Shown piece after piece: positions 1-9,997 of a DNA stretch of 64,000 nucleotides. Source of the stretch: Hominimerdicola alba (GTDB lineage: Bacteria > Bacillota > Clostridia > Oscillospirales > Ruminococcaceae); contig NZ_FOKQ01000015.1 in NCBI RefSeq assembly GCF_900112155.1, forward strand, positions 27,107-91,106, in the 5' to 3' direction. Position 1 is the stretch's first letter. The number at the start of each line of letters is the position of its first letter. Both the position numbers and the translations under genes were made by a program. The notes beneath the pieces were generated by a model that was given only the letters and a program-made list of their open reading frames with translations, was not told the origin of the DNA and searched no databases.

Positions 1-365
1 TTCAGAACCAGTGCAATGAATATCGAGAAAATAATGATCAGAGGAGTTCTCAGCGCAGTGTTTTTCAGCATATCCACCAGCGCGAGAGTATATTCCTGAT
101 CCTTACGGAAAGCATTGACATAGTTCTTCATGCCTATCCACTTCATCTTCATGCCGCCGACTTCTACCGCTGTTTCGTTGAAGGAGTAGATGAGGGACAT
201 AATCAGAGGTGCGATGAAGAAGTATATCGTGCCCAACGCCCAGAGACCTATAAAGCCGTAGCCGTAAAGTCCCTTTCTTTTCTCATAGGAAAGAACGTGC
301 TTTTTCTGCTTTGCGGAAGCCGTATTTTCGGAAGTCTGAACTGCTTTGTTATTTTCTTTGCTCAT
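1..365 (-). CDS. ABC sugar importer permease, partial (N-terminal ~121 residues)
   Basis: The reading frame starts with ATG at 365 and runs off the left edge, so only about 121 residues are visible. It has a short charged cytoplasmic tail (MSKENNKAVQTSENT), a first membrane segment (YGFIGLWALGTIYFFIAPL), the phrase SLIYSFNE and a second hydrophobic segment (LRTPLIIIFSIFIALVL). This is the usual start of a MalF/LplB-type sugar permease. The EAA motif would lie outside the window. Its ATG overlaps the stop codon of the preceding gene by one base (TAATG), with GGAGG inside the end of that gene, so translation is probably coupled. It is the third permease of the operon and suggests a second importer begins here. 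Confidence 0.85.
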   Translation of the reverse strand, partial: MSKENNKAVQTSENTASAKQKKHVLSYEKRKGLYGYGFIGLWALGTIYFFIAPLIMSLIYSFNETAVEVGGMKMKWIGMKNYVNAFRKDQEYTLALVDMLKNTALRTPLIIIFSIFIALVL

Positions 366-2752
366 TATTTCAAACCTCCTTCGATACATTTTTCAATGCT
401 GACGTTCTTGCCGTCAACGGTGGCGGTAGCGTTCTTCTTGTCGATCTCTACCACAACATCGGCCTTACCTTCCTTTGAATAGGTGGTAGTGAGAACATTT
501 CCGTCGTCACTTACCTCATACTTGCTGATAGTATAGTCGGAAACACCGCCGATAATGTTCTTTGCAGCCTTGTACTGGCTTGCTGCTGCAGCTGTCCAGC
601 CCTTGTAGTTGGTGTAATACAGGTCATTGTACTCAGTATCCTGGAGCACATCGCTGTCAGCATAGGTGAAATCATAGTGTATCTGAGAGCCCGAAGCGAG
701 AGCCAGCATAAAGGTCTCATCAGTGTTGGAGCTCTTGTTGATAGCGCTTGAAGCGTAAGGAACATAGCCGTGGATGACCATCTGATAGAACGGGATATCG
801 AAATCAGTGATATCGTATCCGCTGGAAGAAACAGGCACGCCCGATACAGTGGAAACATAAGGCAGGATGTACGCATTAGCCTCATCAGCCAGGATAGCTC
901 CCATATTGCTGGTTGCATTCTTGTACTCATCTACAAGTACATTCATGGTCTTGTCTCTGCAATAGGTGTCCTTTCTGGTGTAATCTCCCACCAGTCTTGA
1001 AGACAGATAACCGAAGCCTATCCTGTCGATACCTTCCTTCTGATAACTGCTTATCATCTCTTCAAATGCCTTTGAATACTTACTGGGTGACAGCAGCGCA
1101 GGAGCAACGCCCTTCTTTGCAACGCCGAATGACAGGCTGTAGGAAGACTGTCTTGAATAAGCGTTGGAAATTCTTATAGCAGTGCTTGTCAGTGTCCAGT
1201 AACCGCCTGAAGATTTGTCCATAGTGAAGTTGTTCAATGACGGGAATACCTGAACATCGTCAGTGTTGATGAAATCATTGAAATCACTTTTTCCGCCCAG
1301 CGTGCCCGAGGGCTTTGCCTTAGTGGAGATATTATCCTTTATAGCGGCATTTGTCCAGTCATTGTAGTTTACAGTGAAGCTGTTAACGCCCTTGCCCTTG
1401 AGCTCTTTAACTATCTCGCCTGCCTGATCGAAGCCTGTTATCTCGGTCTTGAGATTGAAAGGCAGACCCAGTATGGAAGTTCTCTTCAGCACGCCGCCGT
1501 AGAGATCCATGTAGAGCTTGTTGCTGAGAGCAGACTGCTTTTTAAGACCCTTCTCATCTATAAGATAGTTTCTGTATACCTCAGCACAGTCAGCATAGTT
1601 TACAGTACCGCCGTCCTTGCTTGTAACGGGATAGTAGTGTATACCGAAACGCTCGGTCTTGATATCGCCCTTTTCAAATACGTTCAGCTTGTTGGCACTG
1701 TCACCGCTCATAAAGAACGCATCGGAAGAACGTGTCTCAAACTCAAAGTAGCAGCTGTTGTATACCTGCTTGTTCTGACCGCTGACCTGAGCCCTTGCGT
1801 ATACGTTAGCGTCGCCGTCGGTAACCACCGCAACGATACCGTTGCTGCCGTTTACCGTGGAGAGTACAGGCAGATAAGCCTGCTCGGTAACTCTCGGAGC
1901 CTGCAGAGGTACCATGGTGTAGTCTCTGCCGTATACCTGCTGCATATAATCGGGATAAGTTCCCTTGCCGTTGTTGTAGTTGATGACAGCACCGCTGCCG
2001 TCGGGGATTATCATATAGCCTTCCGTGGGATTGCCGTTGTAGTCCACAGCAGGAGCTGCTGCGAAGTAAGGACAAAGCTGGAGCTTGGTAAGTATCTTGC
2101 CGTCAACCTGTGAAGTGTTCGCCTCTTCGACCTCTGAAGAATTAACATAAACGTACAGGCTGTCCTCGCAAAGCTCATAATGAACTTTCAGCTTAACGCC
2201 CTCGGAACTGAAATTGTACTCGATAACAGCGCCCTTGTCATTGGTAGTCCACTTGGGTCTTGCCTTATTTGAGTATATAGGCGCCGCGGATTCTGTTCTC
2301 TTTTCCTGTCTCAGGTCACCGACCTTGATAGCGCAGCTTGATGCGATCTGCTTTCTCAGCGCTTTCTTCATCATGTTGCCCTTTTCAACATCGACTACCT
2401 GATCTTCGGAAAATACGTTTATAGGAGAAGTCCACCAGTAAGCGCCGCTGCTCTTTACATAAAGACCGAGTCTCTCGTTCTCTTCGTCGCCGTAGAGAAT
2501 GAAGTTGTCGTTCTCACAGAGCTTTTGAGCCATAGCTGCAGCCTGCTCGTCGGATATCTTTTCGGGGAGAGCATCCTCAGCTCCCGAAGTATCCTCATCA
2601 GCCGCTGCGGTCTCTTCGACCTCCGCAGTTTCCTCCACCGCGGCGGTATCCTCTTCAGCATCAGCCGAAGTAACGGCCATAGAACCCAGAGGCATCAGCA
2701 TAGTAAGGCACAAACCAAAGACAATCGCTTTTTTATAACTTTTATTATGCAT
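365..2752 (-). CDS. Secreted DUF5696-like protein
   Basis: This 795-residue protein has an export signal (basic start, hydrophobic core VFGLCLTMLMPLG, then an Ala-rich stretch) followed by an acidic Glu/Ala/Thr linker to about residue 65. The rest is one large soluble region with repeated aromatic motifs and no membrane segments. From memory it resembles the DUF5696 family, which sits beside sugar ABC importers in Clostridia; that assignment was not searched. The central part (VNSFTVNYNDW, QVFPSLNNFTMD, FGYLSSRLVGD, PFYQMVIHGYVPYASSAINK) reads like a TIM-barrel glycosidase-type fold, but I cannot point to catalytic acids. It lies in the importer operon, 20 bases after the YIP1-like gene, and is coupled to the following permease. 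A role at the cell surface in handling the imported glycan is inference. Confidence 0.65.
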   Translation of the reverse strand: MHNKSYKKAIVFGLCLTMLMPLGSMAVTSADAEEDTAAVEETAEVEETAAADEDTSGAEDALPEKISDEQAAAMAQKLCENDNFILYGDEENERLGLYVKSSGAYWWTSPINVFSEDQVVDVEKGNMMKKALRKQIASSCAIKVGDLRQEKRTESAAPIYSNKARPKWTTNDKGAVIEYNFSSEGVKLKVHYELCEDSLYVYVNSSEVEEANTSQVDGKILTKLQLCPYFAAAPAVDYNGNPTEGYMIIPDGSGAVINYNNGKGTYPDYMQQVYGRDYTMVPLQAPRVTEQAYLPVLSTVNGSNGIVAVVTDGDANVYARAQVSGQNKQVYNSCYFEFETRSSDAFFMSGDSANKLNVFEKGDIKTERFGIHYYPVTSKDGGTVNYADCAEVYRNYLIDEKGLKKQSALSNKLYMDLYGGVLKRTSILGLPFNLKTEITGFDQAGEIVKELKGKGVNSFTVNYNDWTNAAIKDNISTKAKPSGTLGGKSDFNDFINTDDVQVFPSLNNFTMDKSSGGYWTLTSTAIRISNAYSRQSSYSLSFGVAKKGVAPALLSPSKYSKAFEEMISSYQKEGIDRIGFGYLSSRLVGDYTRKDTYCRDKTMNVLVDEYKNATSNMGAILADEANAYILPYVSTVSGVPVSSSGYDITDFDIPFYQMVIHGYVPYASSAINKSSNTDETFMLALASGSQIHYDFTYADSDVLQDTEYNDLYYTNYKGWTAAAASQYKAAKNIIGGVSDYTISKYEVSDDGNVLTTTYSKEGKADVVVEIDKKNATATVDGKNVSIEKCIEGGLK

Positions 2753-2772
2753 TTTAACACCACCGTTTCTAA

Positions 2773-3402
2773 TTAGCCTCGGATCCTATACGCGATCTCA
2801 GTATAGATCTGATAGATGAATACGTAAACCTGCTGGAACAGAGAGAGCAGAAGTATTGCCAGGAACAGTATCAGCAGCATCGCTGCCACTGTCAGCAGCA
2901 TAGATATCAGAGTCTTGCCGAAGGAATACTGATGGCAGGCTCTCATGGCCTGTATCATAAGTACTATTGACCAGCCCATTCCCAGATAGTAAAGTGCCGC
3001 GATCCAGATGGCCTCTTCCTGTACCAGGAAGTTTGAGAGAAGTACTCGTATAAGTGTGCATACTATGTAAGGCACCAGGGAGTAAGCTGAGTAGATACAG
3101 ATCTTTTTGAAAGTACCCTCGCCCTCCAGAAGTGTACATATGGACCAGTTGCCGATGCACCATGTAATGTAGTATACCACCGACTGAACTATCAGCGGAA
3201 CGACATTGAAGATCTTTACGTAGTTGCTGTTGAACTGGAAGCCTGTCAGCTGTCTGTCAGCTACCATTGCAACAAACAGTAAGAATACTATCACCGCAGA
3301 TATCCTTACAGATCCCTGCTTCTTCCATCTCAGATCCTCAAAGCCTTCAACAGGGTGGAAGATACAGTGCTTTAACCAGCCAATGGGTGTAAATTCATAC
3401 AT
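2773..3402 (-). CDS. YIP1-family integral membrane protein
   Basis: The 209-residue protein begins with a soluble stretch (TPIGWLKHCIFHPVEGFEDLRWKKQGS) typical of bacterial YIP1-domain proteins. About five membrane segments follow: VRISAVIVFLLFVAMV, VVPLIVQSVVYYITWCIGNW, YSAYSLVPYIVCTLIRVLLS, AIWIAALYYLGMGWSIVLMI and LTVAAMLLILFLAILLLSLF. The YSLVP motif in the middle is characteristic of the family. The biochemical role is unknown. The gene starts three bases after the NHL/TPR gene and is followed within 20 bases by the DUF5696-like gene, so it belongs to the importer operon. The ribosome binding site GAAGGAGGG lies in the end of the upstream gene. Confidence 0.75.
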   Translation of the reverse strand: MYEFTPIGWLKHCIFHPVEGFEDLRWKKQGSVRISAVIVFLLFVAMVADRQLTGFQFNSNYVKIFNVVPLIVQSVVYYITWCIGNWSICTLLEGEGTFKKICIYSAYSLVPYIVCTLIRVLLSNFLVQEEAIWIAALYYLGMGWSIVLMIQAMRACHQYSFGKTLISMLLTVAAMLLILFLAILLLSLFQQVYVFIYQIYTEIAYRIRG

Positions 3403-3405
3403 GAC

Positions 3406-5007
3406 TTATCTTCCCTCCTTCTTCTTTGGTATCAATTTACCGAGCTTGCCCTTGATAATATAGATATTTCTCTTGTGCAGCTTGGAAAGTACGATCAGCC
3501 ATACTACCAGCACCGCGATAACGGTAACGATAATATTGAAGTTCTTCTCAATGAACTCGTTTCTTGCGTACTTGAATGCTCTGTCGTAAGATCTCTGAGC
3601 ATAAGCTGTCTCAAAGTAATCCAGAGCCTTCTGGTACTCACCCTCGTTCAGTGCAGCCTTGCCGAGACCCATATACGCCATAGGGTAGCCGCCGTCTCTT
3701 GCGAGAACGTTCTCCCAGATAGGCTTTGCCTCGGAGTATCTGCCCTGATCGTAAAGCTCGATAGCTTCATGCATCAGCGAACCGAATGTGGTCTCGGAGT
3801 AGATGGTTATATCGTTCTTCGAGCCGTCAAGCACGTAGATATTATTGTTGTAAGCTTCCACCGCGTTGGGGTTAGAGAAGCTTCCGCGCTGATCGTTGGT
3901 AGAGTTCTTTGTACCGAAAATACAAAGCAGCTCAGCATTTCTGTCGTACTGGAATACACGTCCCGTGGAGAAGTCCAGCACGTTTATCAGACCGTTGTCG
4001 GATATACAGATATCCGTAAGTCTGGTAGAATAAGTCTGGTTCGCAGTAGCATCGTACTCCGAAGCCATATCACCGAAGATGTAGGTATCACCGGTGGAGT
4101 TGTTCCAGATATTGTAGCCTGCGGGATTCAGCTTCTTTACAGCGTCCGTAGTGGCATTTGCAGCCTCGGTAACGGTGTATATGAAACCGCCGTCGTCGAT
4201 ATCGAAGTTTGCATACTCAACAGGTACGTTTCTCTGCATACCCGAGATCTGCTCGTTTGAAGCGAACTTTCTCCAGAGCTTCTGAGCGATAACAGCAGCT
4301 GTTACCTCAACTCTGTTGGCACCGAAGTAACCCTGGAACTTGCCCGACTTTGTGAACTGCACCGCACCCTGGTTAACAGAGGTACAAACCGCATAAACGT
4401 TCTCAGCCTTATCTGCTACTACCTTTGAGGGGTTGAAAGTCTCAACGGTGTAGAGGTCTGTCTCGGGTCTTGTGTATTCAATCACAAGCTTGAGTTCCTT
4501 TTCGGATTCTACCGAAGCCTTTACAACTCTTGAATTTTCATAATCTGCAATGTATATGTAAAGCTTGCCGTCAAGCACGCTGCGCTTTACATAAATTCCC
4601 GAGGGAGCGGCGAAATTCTTACCGTCTGAAGCACCTGTATAAGCGCCCACCAGTTTCAGATCTTCATCCAGTCTGATGATACGGTTATTATCGGTATCTG
4701 CCACCCAGAACTGTTTCAGCTCGGGATCAAAGTACATATCCTTTGAATTTGAAAGCCTTGCGGAAGCCTTCTCGCTGATGAACAGCGGATCTTCGGGATC
4801 CGAAAGCCTGCCAAGTCCCATATCAAATCCGGTAACGGTCTTATCGATACGGTAAGCATTCTGCGAAGGTATCGGGTCGCCCCAGAAATCGTATATGTAG
4901 GACTTGTAGGGTTCTGCTGCGTAAGCATTCAGCGTCATCGACATTGCAGCGACGGCAGCCAGTCCTGCGCAGAGAATCTTTTTAAAAGAATTTTTTATTC
5001 TCAACAC
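3406..5007 (-). CDS. Secreted NHL-repeat / TPR protein with C-terminal membrane anchor
   Basis: This 533-residue protein starts at GTG (5007) behind AAAGGTGA. It has a signal peptide ending near LNAYAAEP. Residues ~70-400 form an NHL-type beta-propeller, with phrases such as FWVADTDNNRIIRLDEDLKLVG, LYIYIADYENSRVVK and GLINVLDFSTGRVFQYD. A tetratricopeptide region follows (EAIELYDQGRYSEAKPIW, AYMGLGKAALNEGEYQKAL), then one transmembrane helix (FNIIVTVIAVLVVWLIVL) and a very basic tail. The topology implies an extracellular propeller anchored by its C terminus. It lies between the two importer permeases and the YIP1-like gene in one operon. A scaffolding or sensing role next to the importer is inference. 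Confidence 0.75.
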   Translation of the reverse strand: MLRIKNSFKKILCAGLAAVAAMSMTLNAYAAEPYKSYIYDFWGDPIPSQNAYRIDKTVTGFDMGLGRLSDPEDPLFISEKASARLSNSKDMYFDPELKQFWVADTDNNRIIRLDEDLKLVGAYTGASDGKNFAAPSGIYVKRSVLDGKLYIYIADYENSRVVKASVESEKELKLVIEYTRPETDLYTVETFNPSKVVADKAENVYAVCTSVNQGAVQFTKSGKFQGYFGANRVEVTAAVIAQKLWRKFASNEQISGMQRNVPVEYANFDIDDGGFIYTVTEAANATTDAVKKLNPAGYNIWNNSTGDTYIFGDMASEYDATANQTYSTRLTDICISDNGLINVLDFSTGRVFQYDRNAELLCIFGTKNSTNDQRGSFSNPNAVEAYNNNIYVLDGSKNDITIYSETTFGSLMHEAIELYDQGRYSEAKPIWENVLARDGGYPMAYMGLGKAALNEGEYQKALDYFETAYAQRSYDRAFKYARNEFIEKNFNIIVTVIAVLVVWLIVLSKLHKRNIYIIKGKLGKLIPKKKEGR

Positions 5008-5052
5008 TACTTATCACCTTTTTCCTTTTCTAGTTCTCATGTCGGATACCTA

Positions 5053-5955
5053 TTAATCCTTCATACCGGAATTCGCCATGGTCTCCATTACGTTGCCCTG
5101 TGCAACCAGGAATACCAGCAGCGGAGGAATGAGAAGTACAACGCTCGAAGCGAAGGTAACGCCCTGACGGGCAAGACCTGCCGCGGAGATCTGCTGTACA
5201 ACAGTAGGTAGTGTTTTGAGTTCTTCCGAATATATCAGAGCGCCGCCCTGCATATTCCATGCGCCCTGGAATGCGAAGATTATCAGGGTCATCAGTGCGG
5301 GCTTTGAGTTTGGAACGACGATCTGCCAGCATATCCTGAACAGGCTTGCGCCGTCAACCTTTGCAGCCTCTACCATAGCATCGTGTATCGTGGACATTGA
5401 CTGTCTCATCAGGTACAGACCGATAGATGTGGAGATGCTGGGGAGTATCAGTGCCCAGTAGGTATCTATCATTCTCAGCTTAGCCATTACCATGAACTGC
5501 ATGATCCATGTTGCGTTTGAAGCGAACAGCAGCGCAAGTACGATGACCTGGTTGATGAACTTATCACCGGGGAAACGGCACTTTGAAAGTACGAATGCCG
5601 CGCAGCAGCAAACAAAGAGGTTCGCGCCGCAGATAACGATGGTGATGAAGAAGCTGTTGAAGATATATCTGGAAAGCGGCACCTGCCATGAGTTAGCCGC
5701 AACTCTGAACATATCCGAGAAGTTCCTTCCCGTGGGATTGATAACGTAAAGCTTCGGCGGGAACACGAAGAGTTCCTCAACAGGCTTTAACGACTGTATC
5801 ACCGAGTAGTACAGCGGGAATACCATGAATGCACCCAGAAGCACCAAAAATATGAATATGCAGACATCGCCCGCTCTTGAGCCGTTGATAGACTTCTTCT
5901 TATCAGAGACTTTGAGCTTCTCGATAGACTGCTTCTTTTTCTTTCTTCCAGCCAT
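5053..5955 (-). CDS. Carbohydrate ABC importer permease (MalG/UgpE type)
   Basis: A 300-residue inner membrane permease with a Lys-rich cytoplasmic N terminus and six predicted membrane segments. The EAA loop is clear: EAAKVDGASLFRICWQIVVP, which contacts the transporter ATPase. The length and the layout (FPLYYSVIQSLKP after the first helix) fit the MalG/CUT1 family. It is preceded 18 bases upstream by the partner permease and followed 45 bases downstream by the NHL/TPR gene. Together with the solute-binding protein it should form a sugar or oligosaccharide importer. No MalK-type ATPase is encoded nearby, so a shared MsmX-like ATPase elsewhere, or the two ATPases at the head of this operon, must drive it. 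Confidence 0.92.
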   Translation of the reverse strand: MAGRKKKKQSIEKLKVSDKKKSINGSRAGDVCIFIFLVLLGAFMVFPLYYSVIQSLKPVEELFVFPPKLYVINPTGRNFSDMFRVAANSWQVPLSRYIFNSFFITIVICGANLFVCCCAAFVLSKCRFPGDKFINQVIVLALLFASNATWIMQFMVMAKLRMIDTYWALILPSISTSIGLYLMRQSMSTIHDAMVEAAKVDGASLFRICWQIVVPNSKPALMTLIIFAFQGAWNMQGGALIYSEELKTLPTVVQQISAAGLARQGVTFASSVVLLIPPLLVFLVAQGNVMETMANSGMKD

Positions 5956-5973
5956 TTGAAATATTCCCCCCTT

Positions 5974-6909
5974 TTAATCAAGATACTTGCCGAGTATCCA
6001 GTTGACACCCTTGTTGGCAAGAAGCATCGCAGCGAAGAGCACGAAACATATCGCTGACGAATAGCCCATCTCATAACGTACCCAGCCGTAGTCGGTAGCG
6101 TGGTTCATTATGGTATGTGCTGCATAGTCGGTGGAAGGCAGACCAACCAGGTTCTGACCTACCATACCAACAGTGAACGAAGTGGATATCTGCATAACAG
6201 CTGCGAACAGGAGCTGAGGTCCCATAGAGGGGATAGTGATCTTGAAAAGTTCCTGCCATCTGTTCTTGATACCCTCGATAGCGCCAGCCTCGTACATAGA
6301 CTTGTCTATGTTCTGGAAGCCTGCACGTATCGCCAGGAAGCCTGCACCCATCGACATCCACAGCTGAACGATGATAACTACCGTCAGTATGTACTTGGTG
6401 TCGGTTATCCACTGTGCAGGTGATTTCAGTATGCCCAGATCCATAAGCACAGCGTTCAGGTAACCGTAGGAGTCGCCCGAAAGGATCAGCTGCCAGGTAA
6501 CATATACCGATGTTGTCATGGAAGGAGCATAGAATACGAATGTAAAGAATGTTTTCAGGAACGGGTTCATCTCGTTTATCAGCCACGCGATAAGGAAGCT
6601 GAGAACATAGGAGAAGGGACCTGTGAATATCGCGAATATCAGAGTATTTCTGACTGCGATAAGGAATACGTCGTCATTTACGAACAGTGTATAGAAGTTT
6701 GAAAGACCTACCCATTTCGGCATCTGTATCATGTTGAAGTTTGTGAAGCCCATAGGGAGCGACATGATAACAGGCACCACCGTGAACGTGATAAAGAATA
6801 TCATGAAAGGAACGAGCATCAGGTAACAGCCCTTGTTAGCTTTTACCATGTGCCAGGTATAAGCCCATCTGCCCTGTTTGTTCATAGGGCCGCGAGTATT
6901 TCTAGCCAT
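5974..6909 (-). CDS. Carbohydrate ABC importer permease (MalF/UgpA type)
   Basis: A 311-residue membrane permease. It has a short basic N terminus (ARNTRGPMNKQGRWAYTWHM), a first helix (YLMLVPFMIFFITFTVVPVI) and five more hydrophobic segments. The EAA loop reads YEAGAIEGIKNRWQELFKI followed by TIPSMGP, with Gly replacing the second Ala of EAA and Glu replacing the usual Asp, as is common in this subfamily. It is the first permease after the solute-binding protein gene (20-base gap) and pairs with the permease at 5053-5955. The substrate cannot be read from the sequence; carbohydrate-binding-like domains on the binding protein favour an oligosaccharide. Confidence 0.92.
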   Translation of the reverse strand: MARNTRGPMNKQGRWAYTWHMVKANKGCYLMLVPFMIFFITFTVVPVIMSLPMGFTNFNMIQMPKWVGLSNFYTLFVNDDVFLIAVRNTLIFAIFTGPFSYVLSFLIAWLINEMNPFLKTFFTFVFYAPSMTTSVYVTWQLILSGDSYGYLNAVLMDLGILKSPAQWITDTKYILTVVIIVQLWMSMGAGFLAIRAGFQNIDKSMYEAGAIEGIKNRWQELFKITIPSMGPQLLFAAVMQISTSFTVGMVGQNLVGLPSTDYAAHTIMNHATDYGWVRYEMGYSSAICFVLFAAMLLANKGVNWILGKYLD

Positions 6910-6929
6910 AACACAGCACTCTCCTTTCC

Positions 6930-9869
6930 TTAGTCTAATCCGAGATCTGCACGCTTACGTGTGATCTCGTCGTTGATATCCTTGTTGTACCAGAACAGGG
7001 TATCTCTTGCATTTTCGTTTTCGTTAACAACTTTTCTGAATGCGTTCATAACGTTTCTTGTTACGCCGTAGGAAGCGGGGATGATCGGTATCTCTACCTG
7101 AGTGTTCATCTGGTCGAGAAGCAGATCTGCTTCCTTGGTGGTCCATGAAAGACCTCTCAGAGCTTCCTGGTTAGCGGTGGAGTAACGTCCCATAGGTCCC
7201 AGTACGGATTCGATGTTGTTGCCGTACTTGGTCTGTATCTCGGTGCTTGTGAACCACTTGATGAAGTCCCAAGCAGCATCTTTGTCAGGTGACTTGTTGA
7301 AGATAACGCAGCAGGTACCCTCGGAGTTAGCAGTATGATTGATATTGCCGTTTTCGTCCTTGGTACCGGGAACAGCTCTGAAGCTCCAGCAGCCCTTGAT
7401 CTCGGGAGCGGCAGCTGTCAGCTGATTGTAGAACGCATAGTCGTTTATCAGTACAGGCATATCGCCCTGTCTGAATCTTGTGAACGCATCGTACTGCTGC
7501 TGGAAGCTGTAAGTTGTATAGAACTTAGTCCATGTATCAAAAGCTTCGATAGCAGGCTGTTCACTGAATGTGGTCTTGGTCTGATCCTCGTTGTAGTAGT
7601 TAAGACCCTGCTGCAGCAGCATCATAGCGAAGGTGCTTCCGTTCTCAGTAACGGCAGATACCATCGTAACGCCCGCAGTTGCAGTAGCGGGAAGTCTCAG
7701 ACCTACTTCAAGGTAGTTTCTCTGGAGAGTAGGCAGGCAGTTGATTATGCTGTCCCATGTGGCCAGATCAGTCTCGGGGTCGATATCGTACTGTTCCAGA
7801 ATATCCGATCTGTAGAACAGCATCGGGAAGTTCTGTGTACAAGGCAGACCGTAAACGCCGCCGTCGTAGGTGTACAGTGTCATGATATCAGGCGCGAACC
7901 GCTTGGTTATCTCTTCATAGTCACTGAATTGTGTGAGATCCACCAGCGTATCTCTTACCGCCAGCTGAATGGGGTAGTCACCGCCCAGGAAGAGTGCCAT
8001 ATCAGGACCCTTGCCAGAGAACGTAGCCTCGGTGATACCGCCCTGTACCAGCTTGAGGTTGATCTTGTTATCAGAATTGGCATTGTAGTCACTGTCGATG
8101 AGTTCCTTGATAACAACCGCATTATCACGGCCGAGAGTTACCCAGCACTCCTGTGCAGAGGAATCTTCATCGTTTGAAAGAGAGTTGTAATCCTCAAAGA
8201 AAGAGCCTATAAAGGACTGGAAACCATGTCCTACTGTTCCGAAGAAAGTCTGCTCGCAGTCTGAGAAATCCACATTATCCGAGCAAAGCTCTAACTTATC
8301 AACTTCAAGGGGCTGCATTCTGTAAGTATTGATAAAGGTCGATACTGCAGTTACGTTATCCTTGATCTGTCCCATCATCTCGGGGATTATATCAGGCTTC
8401 TTCACACATTTGTCAAGTACTATTGCCATTTTTTCAAGCGTTTCGGCTTCTGTTCCGCCCGAACCCGAAAGCTTCTCGATCTTTTCCTTCTCTTCTCTGA
8501 GGAGTGCGGCATTATTCTTGAAATCATCGATGATAGAAGGTATAGCAACATCTATCATATAGTTGTTGTACTCATCTGGAGAAGGACCTGTGATCTGTCT
8601 TATCTGACGATAATAGCTGTTGATATCGAACACGACATCATCAAGCTCACCCATTATCTCGCCTATCTCACCCGGAACAGCTTCCAGGGTGAGGGTGTTG
8701 GCACCGGCTTCAAAGAAGTAGTACATGGTGTCACCCGAACTGTCTTCAGGTGAAACAACGTTCCAGTCGGTATCGTAGAAAAACTTTACCTGCTCCGATT
8801 CTTTATTGGGAACAACGCCGTTTATGTACAGCCTTCTGTTGGAGTACATACCCCTCATCTGATCCTGTCTGCTGAATATACCTATCTTATAGTAGCCTGC
8901 CTGAGGAACATTGAATTCCCAGGTAACAGCCTGTGTTGACTGGTTCCAGTTTCCGCCGCCGCCGATGGTGTTGTACCTTGTCTTGGTGGGGCTGTATTCC
9001 TTGGTACTGGATGTCATATAAGATGTCTTATCAGAAGTAGGATACAGTGTTCTTGAAGACTTGAAGCTGGCAGTTTCGCCCTCCAGCACTATCTTCTGTC
9101 CGGAAGACTTGCTTATCTCTGAAGATGAAGGAGCACTGTACTTCTCAGGCTCTTTATAATTGTATACCTTTATATCGCCTATCACGAACTGTGCCTTGTC
9201 AGATTCGATGGTAAGCACGTGCTTGCCTGCTGTCATATGAAACTGCAGAGGCTCGTTGTACAGACCGTCAACATCCGCCAGAGGCTTATCCATCTGCCAT
9301 GTGGGATATTCTATCTGTCCGGGACGCATATCGTTGCCCTTGGCATCCTCACCGATATCACCGTCATTTACCCACACTTTGTCAAGGGTGATACGCTGAG
9401 CTGTACCGTAGGGGCTCTCACCGTCTATAAGCAGAGAGAACTCGATATCATTTGTTGTGCCTGCCAGAGCGTAGTAGGACATCTTCAGGTTGTACATACC
9501 ATCCTGAGGGATGACCACCTCATACGAAACAGAACCCTGCTGATTTGCCCAGACGAATACATCATCCACGCCCTCAAAGCTCGTTTCGGCGCCCATTGTA
9601 AGATCAGCACTAACCGAATCAGGCAAATAATCCGAACCCTTGATCACTATCTCATCGATCATAGGTCTTGCTGTACCCTCATATTTTTTCAGATACTTGC
9701 TGTAAGAGTTCTGACGGATACTGTCTGTGCCTGTCAAAGCCTCAGAGCTTTCATCGGCAGTGCCTAGAGAGTCATTTGTTTCTGCAAAAGCCGTCGGAAC
9801 AAAGCAGCTTACACTCAGCGATAGCGCCAAAGCAGAGCAAACAACACGCCTAAACATTGTGTTTTTCAC
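6930..9869 (-). CDS. Extracellular solute-binding protein with N-terminal carbohydrate-binding-like domains
   Basis: I place the start at GTG 9869 because AAAGGGTGG lies exactly eight bases upstream; a GTG at 9881 is also in frame. The ~979-residue product has a signal peptide (VVCSALALSLSVSCFVPTAFA). Residues ~60-240 and ~260-430 are two beta-rich domains resembling family 6/35-type carbohydrate-binding modules (for example YNLKMSYYALAGTTNDIEFS and AGYYKIGIFSRQDQM). A helical linker follows, and residues ~590-970 are a type-1 solute-binding fold (LVQGGITEATFSGKGPDMALFL, LPCTQNFPMLFYRSDILEQY, AAWDFIKWFTSTEIQTKYG). It is more than twice the usual ~430 residues of such binding proteins. No lipobox was seen, so retention at the cell surface may depend on other domains. 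It heads the importer genes. Confidence 0.85.
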   Translation of the reverse strand: MKNTMFRRVVCSALALSLSVSCFVPTAFAETNDSLGTADESSEALTGTDSIRQNSYSKYLKKYEGTARPMIDEIVIKGSDYLPDSVSADLTMGAETSFEGVDDVFVWANQQGSVSYEVVIPQDGMYNLKMSYYALAGTTNDIEFSLLIDGESPYGTAQRITLDKVWVNDGDIGEDAKGNDMRPGQIEYPTWQMDKPLADVDGLYNEPLQFHMTAGKHVLTIESDKAQFVIGDIKVYNYKEPEKYSAPSSSEISKSSGQKIVLEGETASFKSSRTLYPTSDKTSYMTSSTKEYSPTKTRYNTIGGGGNWNQSTQAVTWEFNVPQAGYYKIGIFSRQDQMRGMYSNRRLYINGVVPNKESEQVKFFYDTDWNVVSPEDSSGDTMYYFFEAGANTLTLEAVPGEIGEIMGELDDVVFDINSYYRQIRQITGPSPDEYNNYMIDVAIPSIIDDFKNNAALLREEKEKIEKLSGSGGTEAETLEKMAIVLDKCVKKPDIIPEMMGQIKDNVTAVSTFINTYRMQPLEVDKLELCSDNVDFSDCEQTFFGTVGHGFQSFIGSFFEDYNSLSNDEDSSAQECWVTLGRDNAVVIKELIDSDYNANSDNKINLKLVQGGITEATFSGKGPDMALFLGGDYPIQLAVRDTLVDLTQFSDYEEITKRFAPDIMTLYTYDGGVYGLPCTQNFPMLFYRSDILEQYDIDPETDLATWDSIINCLPTLQRNYLEVGLRLPATATAGVTMVSAVTENGSTFAMMLLQQGLNYYNEDQTKTTFSEQPAIEAFDTWTKFYTTYSFQQQYDAFTRFRQGDMPVLINDYAFYNQLTAAAPEIKGCWSFRAVPGTKDENGNINHTANSEGTCCVIFNKSPDKDAAWDFIKWFTSTEIQTKYGNNIESVLGPMGRYSTANQEALRGLSWTTKEADLLLDQMNTQVEIPIIPASYGVTRNVMNAFRKVVNENENARDTLFWYNKDINDEITRKRADLGLD

Positions 9870-9997
9870 TATTAGATCCACCCTTTCTAAAAATAATGCT
9901 GTGAAAAAAACCTGAGATCCTCACTGCACCGACGCATAGTCATTTAAACTGTAAAGAGATCCCATCTATCCTGAGTCTGCAAAGCAGACCGAATATA

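Noticed and set aside
9970..9992. GTCTGC/GCAGAC hairpin between the ATPase and solute-binding genes as a terminator
   Set aside because: Only a 6-bp stem and no T tract on the minus strand, so it does not split the operon.
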